From assembly GCA_019694805.1 (NCBI GenBank), contig JAIBBG010000027.1:1-41508 (forward strand): a stretch of DNA of 41,508 nt, given 5' to 3'. A program made the translations under genes and the position numbers. Below the pieces are notes generated by a model. That model made no database searches. It was given only the letters and a program-made list of their open reading frames with translations, and was not told the origin of the DNA. This document shows positions 16,996-24,799 of this stretch, one piece after another (within the stretch, counting starts at the first letter, position 1; each line of letters begins with the position of its first letter). Origin of the DNA: Flavobacteriales bacterium (lineage in GTDB: Bacteria > Bacteroidota > Bacteroidia > Flavobacteriales_D > Sanyastnellaceae).

Positions 16996-17585
16996 ACAGT
17001 TTGCCAGCCAAAGTCAAAGCAGTCAAAAAGGTTTACGAGCGCCTTGACCGCGAGATTGCACAACTCCAGCGTGAAAGTGGACTACACTGTTTGAGCGGAT
17101 GCGGTGAATGTTGTAAAAAAGCTGATATCGAAGCCACACCATTGGAATTTTTGCCATTGGCCTTACAATTCTTTGATGAAGGTCGTGCCGAACAAGTTCT
17201 CGAAGAATTGAATCAATCTCAAGATCCGCTGTGTTACGTCTTTCGACCACATGTCACCAATTTTGGAGGACTGTGCAATGAATATCCCAACCGCGGTTTG
17301 ATTTGTCGGTTATTTGGATTCACTGCAAGAAGGAATAAAGAAGGTGATGCAGAACTGGTGACTTGTAAACTCATCAAAGAGCATCAACAGTCGTTGTATG
17401 AAACGTTGATTGCCGAAATAAAATCCGGCAAAAAGATTCCCGTGATGAGCGAATACTATACGCGTGTCACCAGCATTGATCCAGGGCTCACGCAGTTTTA
17501 CCCCATCAATCAAGCCATGGCCAAAGCGATAGAAACCGTGCTCCATTATTACGCCTACCGCAAGAGAAGAAAACCGAAGTCATGA
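16992..17585 (+). CDS. YkgJ-family cysteine-cluster protein
   Basis: A 197-residue protein with the YkgJ (zinc/iron-chelating, CxxxCxxCC) signature CLSGCGECCKKADIEATPLE near residue 35, followed by further Cys in NEYPNRGLICRLFGFTA and ELVTCKLI. The family probably binds one metal or Fe-S cluster; its function is not established. It overlaps the preceding secreted EEP-fold gene by four bases (ATGA), so the two are co-translated although one product is exported and this one has no signal peptide. The SRPBCC gene follows 31 bp downstream. Confidence 0.85.
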   Translation: MNSLPAKVKAVKKVYERLDREIAQLQRESGLHCLSGCGECCKKADIEATPLEFLPLALQFFDEGRAEQVLEELNQSQDPLCYVFRPHVTNFGGLCNEYPNRGLICRLFGFTARRNKEGDAELVTCKLIKEHQQSLYETLIAEIKSGKKIPVMSEYYTRVTSIDPGLTQFYPINQAMAKAIETVLHYYAYRKRRKPKS

Positions 17586-17616
17586 ACCATTGCTTCGCCT
17601 GGGCTGTTATTTGAAT

Positions 17617-18084
17617 ATGTATATCTATAAACTCGAACGGAGTACATTTCTTAAAGCGAACCTTGATGAGGTATGGGAATTTTTCTCAAAACCTGAAAAT
17701 CTCAATACGCTAACACCTCCGAGCATGCACTTTGAAATTATCGGAGATCAGGCACCCGCAAAGATGTTTGCCGGACAAATCATCTGTTATAAAATAAGTC
17801 CATTTCAAGGAATCCGATTCAGGTGGACCACAGAAATTACCCATTGTGTGGACAAAACCTATTTCATTGACGAACAGCGATTCGGTCCTTATTCTTTTTG
17901 GCATCACCTTCATCGCTATGAAAAAAAAGAAGATGGAGTCATGATGTTTGATACCATCCACTATGCCCTACCAGCAGGGTTTATTGGTCGTCTCATGCAT
18001 CGCCTATTCATCAGAAAAAAACTCGAGAGCATTTTTGATTTCCGTGAAGAAGCCTCACAGTCATTGCCGTTTGTAAAACGATAA
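17617..18084 (+). CDS. SRPBCC-family protein (cyclase/dehydrase-like)
   Basis: A 155-residue START/Bet v 1-like domain: YKLERSTFLKANLDEVWEFF, then SKPENLNTLTPPSMHFEII, the central strands FRWTTEITHCVDKTYFIDE and the motif FGPYSFWHHLHRYEKKEDG, ending in a long C-terminal helix. It resembles the SRPBCC proteins often linked with SDR epimerases (YfcH-like), which bind hydrophobic ligands. The ATG at 17617 was chosen because residues upstream (from a TTG at 17590) do not belong to the domain. It is probably the last gene of the run from 15739. The 150 bp after it hold no gene. Confidence 0.82.
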   Translation: MYIYKLERSTFLKANLDEVWEFFSKPENLNTLTPPSMHFEIIGDQAPAKMFAGQIICYKISPFQGIRFRWTTEITHCVDKTYFIDEQRFGPYSFWHHLHRYEKKEDGVMMFDTIHYALPAGFIGRLMHRLFIRKKLESIFDFREEASQSLPFVKR

Positions 18085-18234
18085 TTGGTGTAGGTTTTTC
18101 AATACAACCTTATAGACAGCAACACGCTGCACTCGCGATCACATCCCTCATTCGGCTATAGTGGTTTTCAACCATCCTCGAAACCCCTTATCGTAAATAT
18201 CACAGAAACCAAAATATGCTGGGCTGCTGTTCAT

Positions 18235-18834
18235 TCAATCGTGCCATTTCTTAGCACCAGCTTTGACCTCCACTTTAAGCGCATTTTCCGCTGGTGGTAT
18301 CACACAGTTATAGCCATCAGTATAAGCACAATATGGGTTGTAACAATAATTGAAATCGATGATCATGGTGTCTTTCACGTCCGCGGTAGTATAGTCGAGG
18401 TATCTGCCACCACCATAGGATTCAAAACCGTTGGTCAAATCAGTGAAAGCCAACAGGAGGTAATTCGCCAAATCAGGACGTGATGGTTCCATCATTTGGT
18501 ATAAAGTCAGTTTACATTTTTTGCCATGAAGCTTAAATGCCAGCGTGCCATAGGGTTTATATGAGCGTGTTTTCGTTCCGGAAGTCTTCATCACTACCGT
18601 CTTAGCGTTTTTCAGTTTTTTGAATTTCGCTACTACACGATACTGCGGATCAATATCGAAGAAGTTCAATCCATGGAAATCGATGACTACAGAATCAGGT
18701 AAAATACTTGTGGCTGTATCGCCGAACTCACGATTCATTTCCTCGCGATAATGCATGACCTGATCAACATAAGTTTGTGCACTGAAAAGGTTAGCCAATA
18801 GCACAAGAAAAACAGACAATAATGATTTTTGCAT
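18235..18834 (-). CDS. DUF1684-family exported protein
   Basis: A 199-residue protein with a signal peptide (MQKSLLSVFLVLLANLFSAQ). The conserved DUF1684 elements are present: SVVIDFHGLNFFDIDPQYRV, then KTSGTKTRSYKPYGTLAFKL, FESYGGGRYLDY, MIIDFNYCYNPYCAYTDGYN and CVIPPAENALKVEVKAGAK. The function of this family is unknown; the conserved Asn-Pro-x-Cys-Ala-Tyr and Pro-Pro-x-Glu-Asn motifs are its hallmark. The longer frame to 18942 overlaps the divergent gene; the start at 18834 precedes the signal peptide and is followed upstream by a TAATTTTG -7 box. Only 53 bp separate it from the divergent gene at 18888. Confidence 0.87.
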   Translation of the reverse strand: MQKSLLSVFLVLLANLFSAQTYVDQVMHYREEMNREFGDTATSILPDSVVIDFHGLNFFDIDPQYRVVAKFKKLKNAKTVVMKTSGTKTRSYKPYGTLAFKLHGKKCKLTLYQMMEPSRPDLANYLLLAFTDLTNGFESYGGGRYLDYTTADVKDTMIIDFNYCYNPYCAYTDGYNCVIPPAENALKVEVKAGAKKWHD

Positions 18835-18873
18835 GGTGATAACCTTTTGCTGTGTTAGGAGTAAAAGACAATT

Positions 18874-18881
18874 CAAAATTA
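18874..18881 (-). promoter_or_regulatory. Putative -7 box (TAATTTTG) of the DUF1684 gene
   Basis: On the minus strand TAATTTTG fits TAnnTTTG exactly and lies 39 bases before the ATG at 18834, within the 53-bp divergent intergenic region. No clear -33 TTTG is visible. Confidence 0.42.
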
Positions 18882-18887
18882 ACCCTG

Positions 18888-19517
18888 ATGAAGTTCCTCG
18901 CCACTTTTCTATCTCTTCTTTTTTCTGTAGCACTTTTAGCACAGGACCTTAAGCCCCTGGATTACGCCAGTGTTTATCAGAAAAATCATGTGAAAAGCCG
19001 CGATAATTATGAATTGAAATACAAGGGTTCCGTCGTGGTTGATTCAGTGCACCTTGGCCATGAAGACTTCAATGAAAAGGGTCAGCTTATTCATTACACA
19101 GAAAATTATTCCAAAGGGAAAAAGATGGCTGAGTATCAATACGCTTATGATGAAAAAGGCAAATTGATCAAGAATACCGTAAGTCTTGTTTTTAACGAGT
19201 GGAAAGAAATGGAGTTTAAACTCACTTATGATCAGGCGGGAAGAGTTATCGCACGTGAACTACCTGAACCTGTTACCAGTTTTTGGGTGAAAGAAACATA
19301 CACTTACAATAAATCTGGAGTCCTTATCAAAAGCGAGCAATGGTATTTGGTAGATGGCACATTGAAATCAATGACCAGTCAGGATTATCCACCAGTGATT
19401 AAGCCTTTAGAAAATTCGCTCACTTATATCTATGATCATCGCGGCTTGATGATCATGCATAACAAGCATGTAGATGGCCGCGTGACATCAGCGAGGAAAT
19501 ATCACTACCGTAGCTGA
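18888..19517 (+). CDS. Secreted protein with YD/MORN-like beta repeats, unknown function
   Basis: A 209-residue protein with a signal peptide (MKFLATFLSLLFSVALLAQ). The mature part has repeating Y-x-Y/Y-D-x-x-G strands: FNEKGQLIHYTENY, YAYDEKGKLIKNTV, LTYDQAGRVIARE, YTYNKSGVLIKSEQW and YIYDHRGLMIMHNK. These resemble the short beta-repeats of RHS/YD or 'toxin-antitoxin wing' type proteins in Bacteroidota. No enzymatic motif. The start at 18888 precedes the signal peptide; the frame extends 12 codons further up. It is divergent from the DUF1684 gene and converges with the lipoprotein gene at 19520 with only 2 bp between stops. Confidence 0.75.
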   Translation: MKFLATFLSLLFSVALLAQDLKPLDYASVYQKNHVKSRDNYELKYKGSVVVDSVHLGHEDFNEKGQLIHYTENYSKGKKMAEYQYAYDEKGKLIKNTVSLVFNEWKEMEFKLTYDQAGRVIARELPEPVTSFWVKETYTYNKSGVLIKSEQWYLVDGTLKSMTSQDYPPVIKPLENSLTYIYDHRGLMIMHNKHVDGRVTSARKYHYRS

Positions 19518-19519
19518 TT

Positions 19520-20482
19520 TCAGAAAATCCTGTAGATTTTCCCTTTTTCACTACCTGCAAAAACGCGATCATCAACGACCATCAGTGACCAAAAATCAGG
19601 TTCACCAGAAACTGTGTAGATCGTCCAATGGAAGCCTCCATCCTGACTTTCTCCAAATGCACCATCAGCACCCGCTGCATAGATTTTCTCACCGCTGCTC
19701 GTCATACACGACCAGTTCAGACTTCCGCTCAATGGCCGGTTAGCCTTCATTTTCTGGTTCCAATGCAGACCGTCTTCGCTCTCATAAAAGGCACCCTGAT
19801 AAGAACATGCCAACCATGAAGAGTTGGGTGTCATACAAATATCTGTAATGAAGTCATCCGAGAACGAAGAAGACTGAAGGCCATCAAGATCATGATGACT
19901 ATACAGAATACTACCATGTCCTGCGGCAATCAAATTGTTTTCATCCTTAAAAATTGCCCGGTATTCATGTTGTGAAAATTGATAATACCAATGGACACCA
20001 GCATCCTTCGTTTCATAAACGATGCCTTCACCCAAATTTTCTCCACCGCAGAAATACCAGGTGCTATCGTTCCACATCCGAAAATCACGTACACCAGGAC
20101 GATCTTCCTCATTCATTGGAACCTGATTCCCCAACCAGTAATAACCCCATGTTTTGCCTCCATCAAATGTTCGCCACAGGTGCAAAAAATCACCACCACA
20201 AAAGCCATACAGGCTATCAACAAAGTCGATGGTATAAGCTGATGATGGCTGATCGAGTTGAAAGGCATTCCATGTTTTTCCTTCATCTTCACTTACCGAA
20301 ACAAAACCCTTTTCGTTTCTGACACCACTGCAGGCAATCCAACGACCAGAAGACAAAGGCTCAAGATCATTGATTCTGCATGCTGTACCGACGTCGAAAA
20401 CCGCCAGAGGTACCAATTCATTTTTTTCCTTTTTACAGGAAAAAAAGATAATCATGAGACATATGTATGCTGCATTCTTCAT
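19520..20482 (-). CDS. Lipoprotein with BNR/YCF48-like beta-propeller repeats
   Basis: A 320-residue protein. The N-terminus MKNAAYICLMIIFFSCKKE is a lipoprotein signal with the Cys near residue 16. Asp-box/BNR-type repeats follow: VSVSEDEGKTWNAF, LWRTFDGGKTWGYYW, VYETKDAGVHWYYQF, FYESEDGLHWNQKM and FGESQDGGFHWTIYTV, each followed by a strand pair with a G-rich turn (AAGHGSILYS, AAGADGAFG, FAGSEKGKIYRIF). The fold is a beta-propeller like YCF48/HCF136 or sialidase-type repeats; no sialidase active site is seen. Its ATG overlaps the mobA stop by four bases, placing this envelope protein in the moaC-mobA transcript, an unexpected position. Confidence 0.8.
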   Translation of the reverse strand: MKNAAYICLMIIFFSCKKEKNELVPLAVFDVGTACRINDLEPLSSGRWIACSGVRNEKGFVSVSEDEGKTWNAFQLDQPSSAYTIDFVDSLYGFCGGDFLHLWRTFDGGKTWGYYWLGNQVPMNEEDRPGVRDFRMWNDSTWYFCGGENLGEGIVYETKDAGVHWYYQFSQHEYRAIFKDENNLIAAGHGSILYSHHDLDGLQSSSFSDDFITDICMTPNSSWLACSYQGAFYESEDGLHWNQKMKANRPLSGSLNWSCMTSSGEKIYAAGADGAFGESQDGGFHWTIYTVSGEPDFWSLMVVDDRVFAGSEKGKIYRIF

Positions 20483-21606
20483 TCCCTCATTTCAGGAAAT
20501 ACATCTTCTAAATCATCCGGACTATTCACGTTGGCGAGTTTATCCGGATCAGTTGCGTGTATGATATGGACAGGTGAATTGATCAAAACTTTGCGGGGAC
20601 AACTGATACCTTGTGCGACCAGTTGCATGATTCGTGGATAAGACGAAGGCTCCCAGATTGCAATCAACGGCTCAGGAAATCGATCAAAAGGGCTTTGATA
20701 ACTTGTAGCCAATGCACCAGGTCGTCGTTCACGCATCAATTGTCTGATGACGTCAGTGTCAAGCAATGGAAGATCGCATGCCAATACGAGCCAAGCATGA
20801 TCCGGGTAACGCATGAATGCCGAAATGATTCCTCCTAAAGGACCAACGCCCAGTATCCTATCCGTGATGGTTCTACAACCATGGTCTTCAAAAAAATCGC
20901 GCTGTTCTTCCCGACAAGAAATAAAAGGAACGATACCTTCATCTTCGAGCAATTGATAGAGGTATTGATATTGCGGTTTGCCGTGATATGCCAAAAGAGC
21001 CTTATCCTTTCCCATGCGTACACTTTTGCCACCGGTTAATATCAACGCATGAAGAGGAGCCGGTTGAAGAAAAGTTGCGGCAATCCATGCTGATAATTTC
21101 TGATCATCCTCTCCATTCAACACAGGAATAGTCTTATCCGCTGGAAGCAATTGCTTCACATAATCAGGAACCTCAAGATCATGTGAGGTAATCACTGCAA
21201 CAACATTGGTCAATTGATCTGCGCGTTTCAGGAGTGATTTTTCCTTTTCGGGATTACACACAATGACCTGAGCATCGGCGCGAAAATGATTGCCATTCAC
21301 CATAACGAGACTTGCCTCATTCAAAGCAATTCTCCGTGAATACACATTGTCCTTTTCAACTGATGTGACTTGAATGTTACCGATCTTGTCTTGCCAATGC
21401 GAATGATTTGTGGATGTGGGATTTTCCTGATGATCCGCATCTGCAAAGGCAATATTGTCATCAGGAAATAAATTTCTTACGCGTTCAGTGAGCGCTTTCA
21501 CTTCAGCACATGAAGTCCCGTATATGGCCAACTCCTTGCGGGCAAATTGTCCATAAGACGGTTTATTGAGGTCCCCGTGCTTAAGATGCTTCTTTTCGGT
21601 AGTCAC
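20479..21606 (-). CDS. mobA: Molybdenum cofactor nucleotidyltransferase MobA with extra N-terminal domain
   Basis: A 375-residue protein; ordinary MobA is about 190-200 residues. The MobA part starts near residue 188: ALILTGGKSVRMGKDKALLA (nucleotide-binding loop), GVGPLGGIISAF, LVLACDLPLLD (metal-binding Asp) and DRFPEPLIAIWEP, ending in NVNSPDDLEDVF. It transfers GMP or CMP to molybdopterin. The N-terminal ~185 residues have a start (ELAIYGTSCAEVKALTERV) and later strands (EASLVMVNGNHFRADAQVIV) that might be a MobB-like domain with the P-loop GKT lost; this is inference. The gene overlaps moaC by 26 bp and the following lipoprotein gene by 4 bp. A longer-than-normal fusion is supported by an uninterrupted frame. 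Confidence 0.85.
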   Translation of the reverse strand: MTTEKKHLKHGDLNKPSYGQFARKELAIYGTSCAEVKALTERVRNLFPDDNIAFADADHQENPTSTNHSHWQDKIGNIQVTSVEKDNVYSRRIALNEASLVMVNGNHFRADAQVIVCNPEKEKSLLKRADQLTNVVAVITSHDLEVPDYVKQLLPADKTIPVLNGEDDQKLSAWIAATFLQPAPLHALILTGGKSVRMGKDKALLAYHGKPQYQYLYQLLEDEGIVPFISCREEQRDFFEDHGCRTITDRILGVGPLGGIISAFMRYPDHAWLVLACDLPLLDTDVIRQLMRERRPGALATSYQSPFDRFPEPLIAIWEPSSYPRIMQLVAQGISCPRKVLINSPVHIIHATDPDKLANVNSPDDLEDVFPEMRE

Positions 21607-22060
21607 TTTTCCCTCCTGTTTTCATCAACAATTCCAAATCAGTGATGCGGATATCATGAGACAATGCTTTGCACATATCATAGATAGTGAGTGCTGCGAT
21701 GCTCGCGCCCGTCATGGCTTCCATTTCAATACCTGTTTTAGCAAACACAGAAGATGAACAAATGATGATGACTTCATTTTTCTCCAGCGTCATTTTTACA
21801 TCAGCATGATCGAGACCAATAGGGTGACATAAAGGAATAAGCTCCCCAGTCTTTTTCGCGGCCATGATTCCGGCAATGCGAGCAATTTCGAAGATGGGAC
21901 CTTTTGGTGTGCGAAATCCATCTTCCCGCAGTCTTTTCGCAATCTCTTCCGGTAGAATAACTTTCACCCTTGCAATTGCCTGTCGTTTGGTGGGTTGCTT
22001 TTCGCTCACATCCACCATGCTCACTTCGTTTTGTTCGCTGATATGTGAAAATTCAGACAT
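21581..22060 (-). CDS. moaC: Cyclic pyranopterin monophosphate synthase MoaC
   Basis: A 159-residue protein of the usual MoaC length. It contains VDVSEKQPTKRQAIARVKV, the active-site segment ELIPLCHPIGLDHADVKM, and GIEMEAMTGASIAALTIYDM followed by the C-terminal CKALSHDIRITDLELLMKTGGKS. MoaC converts the MoaA product 3',8-cH2GTP to cyclic pyranopterin monophosphate, an early step of molybdenum cofactor synthesis. It is the first gene of an overlapping operon with mobA and a lipoprotein gene. The other cofactor genes (moaA, moaE, moaD, moeA, mogA) are not in this window. A 16-bp perfect palindrome lies 66 bases upstream of the start. Confidence 0.95.
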   Translation of the reverse strand: MSEFSHISEQNEVSMVDVSEKQPTKRQAIARVKVILPEEIAKRLREDGFRTPKGPIFEIARIAGIMAAKKTGELIPLCHPIGLDHADVKMTLEKNEVIIICSSSVFAKTGIEMEAMTGASIAALTIYDMCKALSHDIRITDLELLMKTGGKSDYRKEAS

Positions 22061-22125
22061 ATGGCGAAATTAGTGGAATACATGATTGGGCGAAAAGAAA
22101 TTAGATAGAGAAATCAGTCGAATTT

Positions 22126-22141
22126 ATGGATGATCATCCAT
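22126..22141. promoter_or_regulatory. Perfect 16-bp palindrome upstream of moaC
   Basis: ATGGATGATCATCCAT is exactly self-complementary with no central spacer, and lies 66 bases upstream of the moaC start. It has the form of a dimeric repressor or activator site rather than an RNA hairpin. No binding protein is identifiable from the sequence. Confidence 0.4.
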
Positions 22142-22249
22142 CCCGAACTACCTTTATCCATAGCGAATTCCGTGAATCAAGACATGATTCCAATATCGCC
22201 AGGATCCTTCTCTGTGGAATCAAACGCAACTCATCATTTGGATTAAAAA

Positions 22250-22339
22250 CAGGTCATGCGATCGAAATCACTTAGAACTCTGGATGTATTCAATGACTTG
22301 CACATTCTCGATCTTTCACTTCTTTTGATGCATGACCTG
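22250..22339. repeat. Long-spaced inverted repeat
   Basis: CAGGTCATGC (22250-22259) and GCATGACCTG (22330-22339) are exact inverted copies separated by 70 bases. Beyond the second arm, TACCGACATAGTCCGGGA (22367-22384) resembles the core of the dispersed repeat family. It may be a diverged member. Confidence 0.35.
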
Positions 22340-22601
22340 CTTTCAAATAAAATTCTTGTGGACCTGTACCGACATAGTCCGGGAGACCGCGTCGTTTTTA
22401 GCTTACAGCATTTTATGACCATTCCTACGGCATCGTCTGGAATAAAATTGTTGAATTCTCATGAAGTTTTAGACCATCAAACCCCAAAATAAAATGCGAA
22501 TTTCGCAGTTCAATAGAAGCAGGGAATCTTGAGCACGCAAACATCGTTTTGTCATGCTTTTAGCATTGCTTGCATCTGAAAACGTAAAAAACACTACTAC
22601 T

Positions 22602-23105
22602 ATGAAAAAGCTACTCATCGCATCCCTGATGTTGCTCATCGGGAACTTTGCCAATTCACAATACGCATTATCACCTGGCGACAATCAATTGAATATTGGC
22701 GTCGGGGCATCGGGATATGGAATCCCCATTTATATTGGCTTCGACCACGGTTTTGATGAGAATATTTCCTTCGGAGCACAAGTGGCGTGGAGAGGATACA
22801 ACAGAAATTACTTTGGAGAACGATATCGCAATTCCATCACGAATTTTTCCGTGAATGGTAATTACCATTTTGGAGGACTTCTGGATATACCGGAAGAAAT
22901 CGACCTCTATGCCGGCGCCAATATTGGTCTGTTCATTTGGACCTATGGAAAAGGATATTATGAATCCGGTCGCACAGGATTAGGTATTGGATTACAATTG
23001 GGTGGCAGGTACTACATCAGCGATAAAGTTGGAATCAACCTTGAATTCGGCGGCGGTTACAACGCTGTAGGAGATGGCAAGATTGGCATATCAATCATAC
23101 TCTAA
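22602..23105 (+). CDS. Small outer-membrane beta-barrel protein
   Basis: A 167-residue protein with a signal peptide (MKKLLIASLMLLIGNFANS). The mature protein alternates short amphipathic strands ending in aromatic or Gly residues: LNIGVGASGYGIPIYIGFD, ISFGAQVAWRGYNRNYF, FSVNGNYHFGG, DLYAGANIGLFIWTY and GIGLQLGGRYYISDKVGINL, finishing KIGISIIL. This fits an eight-stranded OmpW/OmpX-like barrel of the porin-family proteins common in Bacteroidota. No ligand can be named. The start at 22602 directly precedes the signal peptide. Confidence 0.82.
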   Translation: MKKLLIASLMLLIGNFANSQYALSPGDNQLNIGVGASGYGIPIYIGFDHGFDENISFGAQVAWRGYNRNYFGERYRNSITNFSVNGNYHFGGLLDIPEEIDLYAGANIGLFIWTYGKGYYESGRTGLGIGLQLGGRYYISDKVGINLEFGGGYNAVGDGKIGISIIL

Positions 23106-23178
23106 TGATTTGGCTCCATGGCTCATTTTTCATGGATCATGTAAAAAGAGTCACATGTATTTGTCGTCCATTATCATG

Positions 23179-23255
23179 AAACCAAATCATACTGTAGAAA
23201 TCTACTGAATGCTGAAAGCCTTCAATGACGAAATCGACCGTATGATCTGGGATTA
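23179..23255 (+). repeat. Dispersed intergenic palindromic repeat, copy D
   Basis: The 30-nt core at 23226-23255 matches copies A and B at 24 of 30 positions each, without gaps. GAAAGCCTTCAATGACG (23214-23230) is identical to copy C. The left arm AACCAAATCATACTG (about 23180-23194) is an imperfect inverted match to the right arm CCGTATGATCTGGGATT. This copy best shows the arm-centre-arm structure. It lies between the beta-barrel gene and the MATE gene. Confidence 0.62.
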
Positions 23256-23289
23256 ACAATAATTCAACCGGTGAAAGAACCGTGCGAAT

Positions 23290-23297
23290 TATTTTCG
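23290..23297 (+). promoter_or_regulatory. Putative -7 box (TATTTTCG) of the MATE gene
   Basis: TATTTTCG lies 20 bases before the ATG at 23318; it supports that start over the GTG at 23282, which would precede the promoter. TTCA is found 22 bases upstream as a weak -33 candidate. The same octamer precedes the peptidase gene at 24800. Confidence 0.42.
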
Positions 23298-23317
23298 CGC
23301 TCCCTTTTTTCACCACT

Positions 23318-24724
23318 ATGAAATTTTCCATGAAACGATTCCTGGAAATTCTGAAGCAATCGCTCAGTGACCAGGAATACGATTACACTACCGGTAGTTT
23401 GCGCAAGGCCATTGTGCTTCTTGCCATCCCTATGATGCTGGAAATGTGTCTGGAAAGTGTTTTCGCAGTCGTAGACATCTATTTCGTCAACAAGCTGGGA
23501 AGCCATGCTGTCAGCATTGTTGGACTCACCGAAGCAGTGCTCACCATCGTATATAGCGTAGCGATTGGTTTAAGTTCGGCTGCAACCGCCCTTGTTGCAC
23601 GTCGTGTTGGAGAAAAAAATCCGGAAGGTGCCACGGCAGCGGCTAAACAAGCCCTCATCGTATCGCTTGTTCTCGTGTTGATCATGAGCGTTTCCGGTTA
23701 TGTGTTTGCGGAAAACATCCTGAGGGCTATGGGTGCAGAAGAAGCTGCCATAACATCTGGTATCGGATTTACGCATATCATGATGGGAGGAAGCATTGTG
23801 ATTGTATTGTTGTTTCTCATCAATGGGATATTCCGCGGAGCGGGTAATGCCTCCATTGCCATGCGCAGTCTCTGGATTGCCAATGGATGCAACATCATTT
23901 TATGTCCACTTCTGATCAATGGCATAGGACCGATTGCGGGCATGGGTATTGAAGGAGCAGCAACAGCAACCACCATAGGTAGAGGAATTGGCGTTCTTTA
24001 TCAACTGCGAGCATTGTTCGCTGGACAAAACAGTATGCTTCGAATGTCACTTGGCAAGTGGATACCCGATTTTGAAGTGATCAAGTCATTGGGATCCATT
24101 GCTGGACCTGCAACCGTGCAATTCATCATTCAATCCGCATCATGGATGTTTCTTGCAGCCATCGTCGCAAGAAGCGGCAGTGAAGCAAGTGCGGGATATC
24201 AAACGGCCATTCGGTTGATCATGTTTTTCATCTTACCTGCATGGGGCATCAGTAATGCAGCTGCTACGCTTGTAGGACAAAATCTGGGAGCAGGACATGC
24301 TGATCGAGCTGCACAATCTGTGCTATCCATTGCAAAATATAACGCCATCTTGATGTTGGCTGTGACTGTATTCCTCTTCTTCTTTTCACCTCCTCTTATC
24401 AGCATTTTCATCGCGAATGAATTCGGAGCTCAGTGGCAATATGCCGTACAGGCATTACAAGTCATCAGTGCCGGATATGTGTTGTATGGTGTAGGTATGG
24501 TGTTGATGCAGGCCTTTAATGGTGCGGGTGATACCAAAACCCCAACCATGATCAGTGTGGTGGGATTCTGGATGATTCAGGTTCCAGGTGCATATTACAT
24601 GACCGTGATCATGGGCTTAGGTCCACTCGGCGTTTTCATTTCCGTACCGGCTGCAGAAGCTGTAGTAGCCGGTATTTACTGGTATTATTTCCGTAAAGGG
24701 AAGTGGAAAGAAGTCAAAGTTTGA
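23318..24724 (+). CDS. MATE-family multidrug/toxin efflux transporter
   Basis: A 468-residue integral membrane protein with about 12 membrane segments in two homologous halves. MATE hallmarks: LRKAIVLLAIPMMLEMCLES in the first helix, FVNKLGSHAVSIVGLTEAVL, the second-half start SIAGPATVQFIIQSASWMF, and TLVGQNLGAGHADRAAQSV followed by GDTKTPTMISVVGFW. These proteins export cationic drugs or metabolites using a Na+ or H+ gradient; the substrate cannot be told. It is preceded by repeat copy D and its own -7 box, so it is probably a single-gene transcript. Confidence 0.93.
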   Translation: MKFSMKRFLEILKQSLSDQEYDYTTGSLRKAIVLLAIPMMLEMCLESVFAVVDIYFVNKLGSHAVSIVGLTEAVLTIVYSVAIGLSSAATALVARRVGEKNPEGATAAAKQALIVSLVLVLIMSVSGYVFAENILRAMGAEEAAITSGIGFTHIMMGGSIVIVLLFLINGIFRGAGNASIAMRSLWIANGCNIILCPLLINGIGPIAGMGIEGAATATTIGRGIGVLYQLRALFAGQNSMLRMSLGKWIPDFEVIKSLGSIAGPATVQFIIQSASWMFLAAIVARSGSEASAGYQTAIRLIMFFILPAWGISNAAATLVGQNLGAGHADRAAQSVLSIAKYNAILMLAVTVFLFFFSPPLISIFIANEFGAQWQYAVQALQVISAGYVLYGVGMVLMQAFNGAGDTKTPTMISVVGFWMIQVPGAYYMTVIMGLGPLGVFISVPAAEAVVAGIYWYYFRKGKWKEVKV

Positions 24725-24768
24725 GTCGCGCATTACACGAGCGGTTGGCTCGATTTTGATTCCGGCAT

Positions 24769-24776
24769 TATTTTCG
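24769..24776 (+). promoter_or_regulatory. Putative -7 box (TATTTTCG) of the S9 peptidase gene
   Basis: TATTTTCG lies 23 bases before the ATG at 24800, with TTGG 20 bases upstream of it as a likely -33 element. Confidence 0.45.
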
Positions 24777-24799
24777 TCCGGATATTCCAAAATGCACTT

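Larger units (their letters stand above)
22061..22601. other. 541-bp intergenic region between moaC and the beta-barrel gene
   Basis: No convincing gene is seen; a 78-codon plus-strand frame at 22256-22492 lacks family features. Visible structures are a 16-bp palindrome (22126-22141), an inverted repeat CAGGTCATGC (22250-22259) / GCATGACCTG (22330-22339), a possible diverged repeat core at 22367-22384 (TACCGACATAGTCCGGGA) and a short TGCGAA-T-TTCGCA dyad at 22495-22507. Confidence 0.5.

Noticed and set aside
22256..22492. 78-codon plus-strand frame in the moaC/beta-barrel gap
   Set aside because: No family motif, no signal or hydrophobic pattern, and it runs through the inverted repeat CAGGTCATGC/GCATGACCTG; more likely noncoding.
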